From Couchioplanes azureus (lineage in GTDB: Bacteria > Actinomycetota > Actinomycetes > Mycobacteriales > Micromonosporaceae), in contig NZ_BMQY01000003.1 of assembly GCF_014648355.1 (NCBI RefSeq), forward strand, positions 517,916-581,915: 64,000 nucleotides of DNA, written 5' to 3'. Made by a program: the position numbers and the translations under genes. This document shows positions 44,429 to 53,067 of the stretch, piece by piece. The stretch's first letter is position 1; each line of letters begins with the position of its first letter. The notes below the pieces were generated by a model. That model saw only the letters and a list, made by a program, of their open reading frames with translations. It did no database searches and was not told where the DNA came from.

Positions 44429-45307
44429 TCAGTCCGGCGCGCGGGTGAAGCGGATCGTGGCGCCGGGACGGAGCTGGGCCGCGCGGTCGGCCGCCTCCGG
44501 GGTCAGCACCGCGATCACCGGATAGCCGCCGGTCACCGGGTGGTCCGCCTGGAAGATGATCGGCCTGCCGTCCGGTGGCACCTGCACCGCGCCGCGCACG
44601 ACGCCCTCGCTGGGCAGCTCGGCGGTCCGTGACCGGGTGAGCGCGGGCCCGTCGAGCCGCAGCCCGACCGCGTCGCCGGCCGGGGAGACGGCGTACCCGG
44701 CGCCGAGGAACGTCGCGATCGCCTCGGCGGTGAACCAGTCGTCGCGCGGCCCGAGATCCACCTCGAGAACGTCCGGCACGCCCCCGGACGGCGGCACGGG
44801 TGCCGGCACCGGCGGCGGGGGCGGGTCGGCCGGCGGCGGGTCGGCCGGCGGCGCGCCGATCGGCAGGACGTCGCCCGGCGCCGGCCGCGCCGGGCCCAGC
44901 CCGGCGAGCTGGTCGGTCGAGCGCGAGCCCAGCACCGGCGGGACGTCGATGCCGCCGCGCACCGCCAGGTAGCTGCGCAGCCCGCGCCTCGGCATGGTCA
45001 CCCCCACGACGGCTCCCGCCGGCACCGGCACCGCCCGGTCCGCCCGGGCCGCGGCACCGTCCACGGTGAGCACGGCGTCCGTGCCGGTCAGCGCGACGAC
45101 GGCCGGGGCGTCGAAGGAGACCCGCAGGCCGCCGAGGGTGCACTCCAGGACGGCGGCGCCCGGCGGGTTGCCGGCCAGGGCGTTGGCCCGCGCGTACGCG
45201 CCCCGGTCCACCGCACCCGACGGCGCCACGCCCTGGTGCGCGTGCCCCGGGCGGCCGGCGTCCTTGATCACCGTCATCGGCCCGGTCCGCAGCACCGTCA
45301 TCAGCAT
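44429..45307 (-). CDS. pxpC: 5-oxoprolinase subunit C (PxpC, KipA-like)
   Basis: 292 residues. The PxpC/KipA signature is present: AGRPGHAHQGVAPSGAVDRG, NPPGAAVLECTLGG, YLAVRGGID and, later, FQADHPVTGGYPVIAV. A Pro/Ala-rich linker (about residues 150-170) is longer than usual. With PxpA and PxpB this makes an ATP-dependent 5-oxoprolinase converting pyroglutamate to glutamate. The start overlaps the end of pxpB (TGATG if ATG 45301 is used), so translation is coupled. Confidence 0.9.
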   Translation of the reverse strand: MLMTVLRTGPMTVIKDAGRPGHAHQGVAPSGAVDRGAYARANALAGNPPGAAVLECTLGGLRVSFDAPAVVALTGTDAVLTVDGAAARADRAVPVPAGAVVGVTMPRRGLRSYLAVRGGIDVPPVLGSRSTDQLAGLGPARPAPGDVLPIGAPPADPPPADPPPPPVPAPVPPSGGVPDVLEVDLGPRDDWFTAEAIATFLGAGYAVSPAGDAVGLRLDGPALTRSRTAELPSEGVVRGAVQVPPDGRPIIFQADHPVTGGYPVIAVLTPEAADRAAQLRPGATIRFTRAPD

Positions 45308-45921
45308 CGCGGCACCGCCGTGAAGGTCACCCGCACGCCGGGCACGAGCAGCGCCGGTTCCGGGCGCGACAGGTCCCACATCCGCTCGGTCGTACGGCCG
45401 ATCAGCTGCCAGCCGCCGGGGCTGTCGTGCGGATAGACGCCGGAGAACCGGCCGGCGAGCCCGACCGACCCGGCCGGGATCCGGGTCCGCGGCGAGCTGC
45501 GCCGAGGCACGTCCGGCAGCGGGTCGTCGGCGGTCAGATAGCCGAAGCCGGGCGCGAAGCCGGAGAAGGCGACCGTCCACCGCGTGCCGGTGTGCCGGGC
45601 CACCACCTCGGCGGCGGTGATGCCGAGGTGCCCGGCCACCTCGGCCAGGTCGGGGCCGTCGTAGACCACCGGGATCTCCACGGCGCCGGCGGCCGCGCGA
45701 CCGCCGGCGGCGGGACGCAGGGCGGCGGCCGCCTCCCGGACCGCGGCCGGGGAGGTGACCGCCGGGTCGAGCCGGATCAGCACCGTTCGGGCCGCCGGGA
45801 CCAGGTCCACGACTCCGGGCAGCGCGGCGTCGCGCAGGGCCACGTACAGGGCGAGGGCCGCGTCGAGGTCGTCCACCTCGGCGAGCACGGCCTCCCGCCC
45901 GCAGCGGAGGAATCTCGTCAC
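45301..45921 (-). CDS. pxpB: 5-oxoprolinase subunit B (PxpB, KipI-like)
   Basis: 206 residues from GTG 45921, overlapping the pxpA stop by four bases (GTGA). KipI-type motifs: [45 protein letters not shown] and [11 protein letters not shown]. PxpB pairs with PxpC in the oxoprolinase complex. The Bacillus relatives KipI/KipA are also known from control of sporulation kinase A; that role is not implied here. Confidence 0.92.
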   Translation of the reverse strand: MTRFLRCGREAVLAEVDDLDAALALYVALRDAALPGVVDLVPAARTVLIRLDPAVTSPAAVREAAAALRPAAGGRAAAGAVEIPVVYDGPDLAEVAGHLGITAAEVVARHTGTRWTVAFSGFAPGFGYLTADDPLPDVPRRSSPRTRIPAGSVGLAGRFSGVYPHDSPGGWQLIGRTTERMWDLSRPEPALLVPGVRVTFTAVPRC

Positions 45922-46679
45922 TGTCCCGCTCCGGCGAAGGCGCTGATGCGTACGCCCGCCGCGGTGAGCCCGTCGTGCACCGCCCGGGCCATGCCGACCG
46001 CGCCCGGCGAGTCGCCGTGCACGCAGATGGAGTCGGCATCGATCTTGATGACGGACCCGTCGACCGCGACCAGGGTGCGGTCGGTGACCAGCCGGACCAT
46101 CCGCTCGGCGACCTCGGCCGGGTCGTGCAGCAGCGCGCCGGGCGAGCGGCGCGGCACCAGGCTGCCGTCGGCCCGGTACCCCCGGTCGGCGAACGCCTCG
46201 CGGACCGTGCGCAGGCCGGCGTCCTCGGCCAGCCGCAGGAAGGCCGAGCCGGGCAGGCCCAGCACCGGCAGGTCGGGGTCGTACCGCCGGACCGCGTCGA
46301 CCACGGCGGCCGCCTGCTGCTCGTGGTGCACCACCGCGTTGTAGAGCGCGCCGTGCGGCTTGACGTAGAGGACGCGGTCCCCCGCGGCGCGGGCCAGGCC
46401 GTCGAGCGCGCCGATCTGGTAGATCAGGTCGGCGACCAGGTCCTCGGTCTCGTAGTCGATGAAACGCCGGCCGAAGCCCGGCAGGTCCCGGTAAGCCACC
46501 TGGGCGCCGATGACCACGCCGCGGGCGACCGCCCGCTCGCAGGTGGCGAGCAGCGTACGCGGATCGCCGGCGTGGAACCCGCAGGCGATGTTGGCGCTGC
46601 TCACGATCTCCAGCATCGCCGCGTCGTCGCCGAGGCGCCAGGCGCCGAAGCCCTCGCCGAGGTCGCTGTTGAGGTCCAT
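45918..46679 (-). CDS. pxpA: 5-oxoprolinase subunit A (PxpA, LamB/YcsF family)
   Basis: 253 residues, the typical length, with [13 protein letters not shown] at the N-terminus, then [26 protein letters not shown] and [11 protein letters not shown]. PxpA is the hydrolase-like subunit of the 5-oxoprolinase complex that opens cyclic pyroglutamate. It lies 12 bases after the NRAMP transporter gene and overlaps pxpB by four bases. The order transporter-pxpA-pxpB-pxpC is the common one in bacteria. Confidence 0.94.
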   Translation of the reverse strand: MDLNSDLGEGFGAWRLGDDAAMLEIVSSANIACGFHAGDPRTLLATCERAVARGVVIGAQVAYRDLPGFGRRFIDYETEDLVADLIYQIGALDGLARAAGDRVLYVKPHGALYNAVVHHEQQAAAVVDAVRRYDPDLPVLGLPGSAFLRLAEDAGLRTVREAFADRGYRADGSLVPRRSPGALLHDPAEVAERMVRLVTDRTLVAVDGSVIKIDADSICVHGDSPGAVGMARAVHDGLTAAGVRISAFAGAGQ

Positions 46680-46691
46680 GTCCCCTCCCGG

Positions 46692-47915
46692 TCAGCCGGC
46701 CAGGTAGTCGAAGATCGTACGGGCCGAGGTGGCGCCCATGTACCACGTGAGAGCCGCCGCGACGGCGCCCAGGCCGAGCAGCCAGGCCGGATACCGGTAG
46801 CCCTTCAGCAGTTCGCGGCGGCGCCAGGCCGCGTAGAGCAGGATGGTGAACCCGATCGGCAGGATCAGCCCGTTGAAGCCGCCCGCGAAGACCAGCAGCG
46901 CCGCCGGCGCGGTGCCGATCAGCAGGTAGATCACCGTACTGACGGCGATGAACGCCACCGTCGCCCACGACCGGGGCCGGCCCTCGGCGAGGGCGGGCGA
47001 GAAGGCGTTGAAGAACGACACGGAGGTGAACGCCGCACCGACCACCGAGGTGATGGCCGCCGCCCAGAGCACGACGCCGAACGCCCGCCGCCCGAACTCG
47101 CCCGCCGCCGACTCGAACGCCTGCGCCGTGGCGTTGCCGCCGGTGTCGAGGACGACGCCGCCGGCGACGACGCCGAGGATCGCCAGGAAGAGCAGGAAGC
47201 GCATCAGGCCTGTGACCGCGATGCCGGTCAGCGCGCCGCGGGTCACCTCACGGACGTGCCCGGGGCCGGTCGTCCCGCTGTCCAGCAGCCGGTGGGCGCC
47301 GGAGTAGGTGATGTAGCCGCCCACGGTGCCGCCGATGATCGTGGTGATGGCCGCGAAGTCGATCTCGTCCGGCAGGACGGTCTGGGTGAGCGCGTCGCCG
47401 ATCGGCGGACCGGAGACGACGCTGACGTACAGGGTCAGCAGGATCATCACGACGCCGAGCACGATCAGCAGCCGGTCCATCGCCAGGCCGGCGCGCCGCA
47501 CGGTGAAGACGACGATCGCGAGCAGCGCGCTCAGGGCGCCGCCCAGCTTCGGGTCGATGCCCAGCGCGGCGTTCAGACCCAGGCCCGCGCCCGCCACGTT
47601 GCCGATGTTGAAGACCAGGCCGCCCAGGACGACCAGGGCGGCGAGCAGATGTCCGGCGCCCGGGACGACCGCGTGGGCGATCTCGTGGGCCCGCTTGCCG
47701 CTGACCGAGACGATCCGCCAGATGTTCATCTGGACGACGAAGTCCACCAGGATCGACATCAGGATGCCGAAGGCGAACGCGGCGCCCAGCTTCGCCGTGA
47801 AGGTGGTGGTCTGGGTGATGAAGCCGGGGCCGATGGCGCTGGTCGCCATGAGGAAGATCGCCCCGACGAGGGCGGTCCGGCGGGAACGGGAGCGGCTGCG
47901 CGTGTCCGTCGTCAT
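46692..47915 (-). CDS. NRAMP-family transporter (YcsG-like) of the 5-oxoproline operon
   Basis: 407 residues with about 11 membrane segments and the NRAMP-like pattern IGPGFITQTTTFTAKLGAAF at helix 1; helix 6 has MRFLLFLAILGVVAGG. The classical DPGN metal-binding motif is replaced by IGPGF, indicating that metal is probably not the substrate. Members next to pxp genes (such as YcsG) are thought to carry 5-oxoproline or a related compound, which is inferred here from context. ATG 47915 is preceded by CAGGAG. Confidence 0.85.
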   Translation of the reverse strand: MTTDTRSRSRSRRTALVGAIFLMATSAIGPGFITQTTTFTAKLGAAFAFGILMSILVDFVVQMNIWRIVSVSGKRAHEIAHAVVPGAGHLLAALVVLGGLVFNIGNVAGAGLGLNAALGIDPKLGGALSALLAIVVFTVRRAGLAMDRLLIVLGVVMILLTLYVSVVSGPPIGDALTQTVLPDEIDFAAITTIIGGTVGGYITYSGAHRLLDSGTTGPGHVREVTRGALTGIAVTGLMRFLLFLAILGVVAGGVVLDTGGNATAQAFESAAGEFGRRAFGVVLWAAAITSVVGAAFTSVSFFNAFSPALAEGRPRSWATVAFIAVSTVIYLLIGTAPAALLVFAGGFNGLILPIGFTILLYAAWRRRELLKGYRYPAWLLGLGAVAAALTWYMGATSARTIFDYLAG

Positions 47916-47960
47916 GGGCACTCCTGGATCGAATGATGGAGGCACCGACGACGGTAGGGA

Positions 47961-47993
47961 TTGTTCAACGATCACACAAGAGTTGTTCAACAA
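47961..47993 (-). promoter_or_regulatory. Twin GntR/FCD-type operators of the pxp operon
   Basis: TTGTTCAACGA at 47961-47971 and TTGTTCAACAA at 47983-47993. Both fit the FadR/FCD half-site form tnGTnnnACna, with centres 22 bp (two helical turns) apart. On the minus strand TTGTGT and TACCGT with a 17-base spacer could be the promoter, one operator lying inside the spacer. The sites precede the NRAMP gene by about 45 bases. Confidence 0.75.
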
Positions 47994-47999
47994 TCTGCG

Positions 48000-48650
48000 T
48001 CACCGGGCGCCGGCGAGCACCTGCCACACGCTCGTCCGGCGCACCGCTACGCCTTCCAGCTCGGGGTTGACCGGGACGTCGTACTCGGCGCGGCGCACCA
48101 TGCCCTCGACCGGCAGGTACGCCCGCCCCGGGTCCCCCACCAGCACGAGCGCCCCCCGGCCGGCGGCACCCCGCAGGAACGGCAGCACCCGCCCGGCCAT
48201 CTCCCGGCTGTAGAAGACGTCCCCGGCGAGCACCACGCCCGCCGGCTCGTACCCGCCGCCCAGCAGGTCGCCCTCGACCGGCTCGACCCGTACGCCGTTG
48301 GCCTCCGCGTTCAGCTGCGCCGCGGACAGCGAGAGCGGATCGATGTCGTTCGCGGTCACCGGCCGGCCGCCGGCGCGGGCCGCCGCCACCGCCACCAGCC
48401 CCGACCCGGTCGCCAGGTCGAGCACCGCACGCCCGGCGACCAGGCCGGGATCGTCGAGCACGTGCCGGGCGAGCGCCTGGCCGCCCGCCCACGCGAAGGC
48501 CCAGAACGGGGGCGGCTGCTCCGCGCCGCCGGCCTCGGTGCGCTCCCACAGCGCGATCGGATCGTCCGCCTGGTGCAGCAGGAGCTCGGGAAGCATGGGT
48601 ACGGGGGCAAGCCGCGTGTGCGAACGCACGAAGCCGACAGGAGTGGACAC
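48000..48650 (-). CDS. Class I SAM methyltransferase, ETF-beta/PrmA-like
   Basis: 216 residues from GTG 48650. SAM motif I is VLDLATGSGLVAVAA, followed by VTANDIDPLSLSAAQLNAEA and the motif-post region VVLAGDVFYSREMAGRVLPF. The pattern PPFWAFAWAGGQALARHVLD before motif I is typical of the electron-transfer-flavoprotein beta-subunit lysine methyltransferase and ribosomal protein L11 methyltransferase groups. A protein lysine substrate is the best guess. The pxp operators lie just beyond its 3' end. Confidence 0.82.
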   Translation of the reverse strand: MSTPVGFVRSHTRLAPVPMLPELLLHQADDPIALWERTEAGGAEQPPPFWAFAWAGGQALARHVLDDPGLVAGRAVLDLATGSGLVAVAAARAGGRPVTANDIDPLSLSAAQLNAEANGVRVEPVEGDLLGGGYEPAGVVLAGDVFYSREMAGRVLPFLRGAAGRGALVLVGDPGRAYLPVEGMVRRAEYDVPVNPELEGVAVRRTSVWQVLAGAR

Positions 48651-48732
48651 CCCTGCGATTCTGCTCAGCTGCCGCGTCGCGAAACCGATCAGGGTGCCAG
48701 AGTCGCCCAGTGCTCACCGAAGGGGAGGTAGC

Positions 48733-51700
48733 ATGCCGGCACGTTTGGCGGCCGTCCTCTTCGGCGCAGCCATAGCCGGTCTCGGAGTCCTGTTCGCGCT
48801 CGAACCGAGCTGGCGTACACCCGTACGGCTGATCGCCGGCGTCGGCGCCGTGCTCGCCCTGAGCATCGGCCTTCGCCTGCACCGTCCGTCCCACCGGGGG
48901 CCGTGGCAGCTGCTCGGCGTCGCGGTCGGGCTGTCGGTGGCCGGCTCGGTGGCGTACCCGGCTGGCCCGGACGGGTCCTGGCCGCGGATGGCCGGCACGG
49001 CGATTCTGCTGATCTTCTACCCGGTGCTGGCCGCCGGCCTGTTCCTGTTCGTGCGGCGCCGCACCCGGGGCCGGCGCGACCGCGGCGGGCTGCTGGACGC
49101 GCTCACCCTCAGCTGCGGCGTGGGCCTGCTCGCCTGGACCTTCGTCATCGGCCCGCGGGTGCGCGACGCCGGCCTCGCCGACGCCGACCGCTGGATCGCG
49201 GTCGCGTTCCCGGTCGGCGGCCTGATCTGCCTGGGCGTGCTGGCCCGCCTCATGATCGCTTCCGGGCGGCGGCTGACCGCGTCCGGCTGGCTCGCGGCCG
49301 GCGTCCTGGCGATGCTGGCCGCCGACGTCGTCACCGATCTCACGGCGCCGCACGAGGACCTCACCAACCTGGGCGTCTTCGGCCGCATCCCGCTCTACGC
49401 CGGGATCGGCATCGCCGCGCTGCACCCCTCGATGACCGAGCTGACCCGCGAGGCGGGCGAGCCTCCGGCGGAGCTGGGCCGCATGCGGCTCGCCCTGCTC
49501 GCCCTCGCCTCCCTGGTCGCCCCCGCCGTGCTGATCTTCCAGGTCGGCGTGGACGGCCGGGTGCCCGACCTGACCGTGATCGCCGGGCTGAGCGCCTGCA
49601 CCTTCCTGCTGGTCCTGACCCGGATGGCCGGCATCATGGCGAGTCACCGGCTGGCGCTGGCCCGCGAGCGCGGCCTGCGCGAGGCCTCCGCCGCGCTGGT
49701 GTCCGCGGCCGACACCGACGAGGTCGCCGGGGCCGTGCGCAAGGCGGTCGAGCAGCTGCTACCCGCCGACGTGCCGCACCGGGTCGTCCTCGCCATGGCG
49801 TACACCGAGCCGGAGCAGCAGGTCTCCCCCGAGGCCGCAGCGCAGTCCGCGCAGGACCGGGCCGCCGGCACGTCCGCCCGGCTGGTCGCCACCCGCGACG
49901 TCGACTGGGCGGTGGCGGTCCGCATGACCCAGTTCAACATGGTCCTGCGCTGCCCGCTGGTGCTGGCCGACCGCCCGACCGGCGACCCGCTGGTCGGCGT
50001 CCTGCACGTCGGCGCCCCGACCGGCGCGCTGCTCGGCCTGCAACGCGCCCTGGAGGTGCTCGCCACGCAGGTCGCCCTGGCGCTCGAGCGGATCGCGCTG
50101 AGCGGTGAGGTCATCCGGCGCAACAGCGAGGCGTACTTCCGCACGCTCGTGCTCAACACCTCCGACGTCATCCTGATCGTCGACGACGAGGACCGGGTGC
50201 GGTACTCGAGCCCGTCCGCGGTGCACGTGCTCGGCGCCGACCCGGTCGGCGTCCTGCTGCCCGACGTCATCCACCCCGGCGATCGCCTGCGGCTGTCCGA
50301 CGTGCTCGCGGGGGTCCGGAACGGGGCGACGACCCCGGAGGGGCTCGACTTCCGGGCGGTCGGGCGGCGGCGTACCGAGGTCATGCTCGAGATGCACTGC
50401 CGCGACCTGCGCGCCGACCAGACGGTCGCCGGACTCGTGGTGACCCTGCGCGACGTCACCGAGCGGCGCCAGCTCGAGCGCGAGCTCACCCACCAGGCGT
50501 TCCACGACGCGCTGACCGGGCTGGCCAACCGGGTGCTCTTCGCCGACCGGCTGCAGCACGCGCTGGCCCGCGGCGCGCGCGACGGCTCGGTGGTCGGCGT
50601 CCTCTTCATCGACCTCGACGACTTCAAGATCGTCAACGACACCCTCGGGCACGCCGTCGGCGACCAGCTCCTGCTCGCGGTGGCGGAGCGCATCGCCGGC
50701 GCCCTGCGCGCCGACGACACCGCGGCCCGCCTCGGTGGTGACGAGTTCGCCGCGCTGGTGGAGAACGTGCAGGACCCGGGCGCGGTCGAGGAGACCGCCA
50801 CCCGCATCCTGGCGGCCCTCGCCCCGCCCATCGTCATCGACGGCGAGCCGTTGCAGGCCGTCGCCAGCATCGGCATCACCACGACGCCGGAGGCCGACAA
50901 CGCCGACGAGCTGCTGCGCCAGGCGGACCTCGCGCTGTACGTCGCGAAGGGCGCCGGCAAGAACCAGTGGCGGCGTTACCAGAGCCACCTGCACGACGCG
51001 ATGGTCGCCCGGCTCGAACTGCGCTCGGCGCTGGACCATGCCGTCAACGAGGGCAGCTTCCTGCTGCAGTACCAGCCGATCGTGGACCTGGCCTCGGACG
51101 AGGCGGTCGGCTTCGAGGCGCTGGTGCGCTGGCACCACCCCGCCCGCGGCGTCATCGCGCCCGACCAGTTCATCGAGGTAGCCGAGGAGAGCGGGCTCAT
51201 CGTCCCGATGGGCCGGTGGGTGCTCGACCAGGCCCTGCACACGGTGGCACAGTGGCGTCGCGTCCTGCCGCGCACGCGTCAGCCGTACGTCAGCGTCAAC
51301 GTGTCCGTCCGCCAGTTCCGCGAGGCCGGCTTCGTCGAGCAGGTCCGGGCGTCGCTGGAGTTCGCGGGCGTACCCCCGCAGGCCCTCATGCTCGAGATCA
51401 CCGAGACCCTCCTGATGGGCGACGACGAGCAGATCTGGTCCGACCTGGCCGTCCTGCGCGACCTGGGCGTACGCATCGCGATCGACGACTTCGGCACGGG
51501 CTACTCGTCGCTGGGCTACCTGCGCCAGCGGCCGATCGACGTACTGAAGATCGACAAGATGTTCATCGACGACATGGTGAACGACGACCAGCAGTTCGCC
51601 CTGGTACGCGGCATCGTGAGCCTCGCACACACGCTGAACCTGACCGTGGTCGCCGAGGGCATCGAGGACGCCACGCACCGCGAGATCCTGGCGCAGCTCG

Positions 51701-51795
51701 GCTGCCCTCTCGGCCAGGGCTACTACTACTCGTCCCCGCTGGACGCCACGGAGGCGCTGACCTGGCTGCGCAACCCGCAGCCGATCGCCGCCTGA
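48733..51795 (+). CDS. Membrane GGDEF-EAL protein with GAF-like and PAS domains
   Basis: 1,020 residues from ATG 48733 (GGGAGG upstream). About seven to nine membrane helices cover residues 1-300, then a GAF-like region about 310-455, PAS about 465-580, GGDEF 590-750 and EAL 755-1010. GGDEF (668-672) and inhibitory RxxD (659-662) are intact. EAL residues (E795-A-L797), N in SVNVSV, DDFGTG (918 on), K939 and E975 are all present. It should be able both to make and to degrade cyclic-di-GMP, the balance set by its sensory parts. Whether both activities operate cannot be told. Confidence 0.92.
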   Translation: MPARLAAVLFGAAIAGLGVLFALEPSWRTPVRLIAGVGAVLALSIGLRLHRPSHRGPWQLLGVAVGLSVAGSVAYPAGPDGSWPRMAGTAILLIFYPVLAAGLFLFVRRRTRGRRDRGGLLDALTLSCGVGLLAWTFVIGPRVRDAGLADADRWIAVAFPVGGLICLGVLARLMIASGRRLTASGWLAAGVLAMLAADVVTDLTAPHEDLTNLGVFGRIPLYAGIGIAALHPSMTELTREAGEPPAELGRMRLALLALASLVAPAVLIFQVGVDGRVPDLTVIAGLSACTFLLVLTRMAGIMASHRLALARERGLREASAALVSAADTDEVAGAVRKAVEQLLPADVPHRVVLAMAYTEPEQQVSPEAAAQSAQDRAAGTSARLVATRDVDWAVAVRMTQFNMVLRCPLVLADRPTGDPLVGVLHVGAPTGALLGLQRALEVLATQVALALERIALSGEVIRRNSEAYFRTLVLNTSDVILIVDDEDRVRYSSPSAVHVLGADPVGVLLPDVIHPGDRLRLSDVLAGVRNGATTPEGLDFRAVGRRRTEVMLEMHCRDLRADQTVAGLVVTLRDVTERRQLERELTHQAFHDALTGLANRVLFADRLQHALARGARDGSVVGVLFIDLDDFKIVNDTLGHAVGDQLLLAVAERIAGALRADDTAARLGGDEFAALVENVQDPGAVEETATRILAALAPPIVIDGEPLQAVASIGITTTPEADNADELLRQADLALYVAKGAGKNQWRRYQSHLHDAMVARLELRSALDHAVNEGSFLLQYQPIVDLASDEAVGFEALVRWHHPARGVIAPDQFIEVAEESGLIVPMGRWVLDQALHTVAQWRRVLPRTRQPYVSVNVSVRQFREAGFVEQVRASLEFAGVPPQALMLEITETLLMGDDEQIWSDLAVLRDLGVRIAIDDFGTGYSSLGYLRQRPIDVLKIDKMFIDDMVNDDQQFALVRGIVSLAHTLNLTVVAEGIEDATHREILAQLGCPLGQGYYYSSPLDATEALTWLRNPQPIAA

Positions 51796-51818
51796 GCCAG
51801 CCCGCCATCGCCCGGCGC

Positions 51819-52075
51819 CGCTCTGCCGGCCCGCGCTTCGCAGCCCGTCACCGCCCCGCCTCGCTCTGCCGGCCCGCGCTCCGCGGCCCGTCACCGCCCC
51901 GCCTCGCTCTGCCGGCCCGCGCTTCGCAGCCCGTCACCGCCCCGCCTCGCTCTGCCGGCCCGCGCTTCGCAGCCCGTCACCGCCCCGCCTCGCTCTGCCG
52001 GCCGCGCTTCGCAGCCCGTCACCGCCCCGCCTCGCTCTGCCGGCCCGCGCTCCGCGGCCCGTCACCGCCCCGCCC
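51819..52075. repeat. 43-bp tandem repeat array, six copies
   Basis: Copies start at 51819, 51862, 51905, 51948, 51991 and 52033 (the fifth has lost one base). Each begins CGCTCTGCCGGCCCGCGCT and ends CACCGCCCCGCCT. Copies 2 and 6 share the variant CTCCGCGG where the others have CTTCGCAG. The array fills the gap between the GGDEF-EAL stop and the kinase stop. There are no unique spacers, so it is not CRISPR. Confidence 0.9.
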
Positions 52076-52079
52076 CCGC

Positions 52080-52853
52080 TCAGCCGGGCTGTAGTGCCCA
52101 GGCGCGGACCCCGCCGACGATGCCGGCGGTGTTGGGCACCACCACCACGTCGTCTCCCATCCGGGCGAGCTGCGTCGCGGTGATCAGCCGCGAGTTTCCG
52201 CCGCCCAGGTAGAGGCGGTCCCAGAGGAAGACCGGCCGCAGCCCCTCGACGACGTTGCGGACCCGCCGGGACCAGAGCGCGTCGCCGAGCCGGCGCCGCT
52301 CGTGCTCGCCGATGTAGGTGTCGTAGCTCATCCCCCACCGCACCGGCGCCTGCGACATCTCCAGATGCGGCGCGAGCGTCCCGCCGTCGAACAACGCGCA
52401 GCCCAGGCCGGTCCCCAGGGTCAGGACGAGCTCGCAGCCGGTCCCCGCGACCACTCCGGCGCCGTGCACCTCGGCATCGTTGAGCACCAGCGTGGGCAGC
52501 CCGAACGCCTCGGCCAGGGCGGTGCGCGCGTCGTAGCCGCGCCACGCCTCGACCAGCTCCGGGTCCACCCGCGTGCGAGGCCCGCTACGGGTCACGTAGT
52601 GCGGCGTCGCCACCACGACGCCGTGCCGCAGCATGCCCGGCATGCCGACGGTGACCCGATCGGCGGTCGGCAGCCGCTCCCCCAGCCCGACGAGCGTCTT
52701 GACGAAGAGATCCGGAGGCAACGGGTACGGCGTGGGCACCCGCAGCGGCTGGGCCCGCATCGTGCCCGCCTCGTCCAGCACCGACCCCTTGATGCCCCCG
52801 CCGCCGCAGTCGATCGTCAACGTGAAAGCCACAGGTGCAGTGTGACAGTTCAT
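52080..52853 (-). CDS. ppgK: ROK-type/polyphosphate glucokinase-like kinase
   Basis: 257 residues from ATG 52853. The phosphate-1 loop is LTIDCGGGGIKGSVLDEAG, the phosphate-2/adenosine motif ELVLTLGTGLGCALF, and LVLNDAEVHGAG contains the catalytic aspartate. The GGIKG form and the short length fit polyphosphate/ATP glucokinases of actinobacteria rather than long ROK repressors. A polyphosphate-specific insertion could not be checked by eye, so ATP-dependent sugar kinase is the alternative. The gene is flanked on each side by a different tandem-repeat array. Confidence 0.75.
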   Translation of the reverse strand: MNCHTAPVAFTLTIDCGGGGIKGSVLDEAGTMRAQPLRVPTPYPLPPDLFVKTLVGLGERLPTADRVTVGMPGMLRHGVVVATPHYVTRSGPRTRVDPELVEAWRGYDARTALAEAFGLPTLVLNDAEVHGAGVVAGTGCELVLTLGTGLGCALFDGGTLAPHLEMSQAPVRWGMSYDTYIGEHERRRLGDALWSRRVRNVVEGLRPVFLWDRLYLGGGNSRLITATQLARMGDDVVVVPNTAGIVGGVRAWALQPG

Positions 52854-52886
52854 TATGCGTTCAGAAGTTCTCTCTTGCGCCGGCCG

Positions 52887-53067
52887 GAACCCGGCGTGAA
52901 GAAGCGCTCCCGCGGCGGCGGGAAATCGGCGTGCACAAGCGCGCCCCTGCGACGGGAACTCGGCGTGCACAAGCGCGCCCCTGCGACGGGAAATCGGCGT
53001 GCACAAGCGCGCCCCTGCGACGGGAAATCGGCGTGCACAAGCGCGCGCGGCGGCGGGAAATCGGCGC
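52887..53067. repeat. 34-bp tandem repeat array, about six copies
   Basis: Units starting GGGAAATCGGCGTGCACAAG occur at 52920, 52954, 52988 and 53022 with a constant 34-bp step; degenerate copies flank them at about 52887 and 53055. The last degenerate copy runs into the 3' end of the glycosylase gene and supplies its stop codon region. No unique spacers are present. Confidence 0.9.

Noticed and set aside
46692-47915. Manganese transporter MntH
   Set aside because: NRAMP fold, but the DPGN metal motif is replaced by IGPGF and it heads the 5-oxoprolinase operon.
51819-53067. Tandem arrays considered as CRISPR
   Set aside because: The units are directly abutting with no unique spacers, and no cas gene is present.
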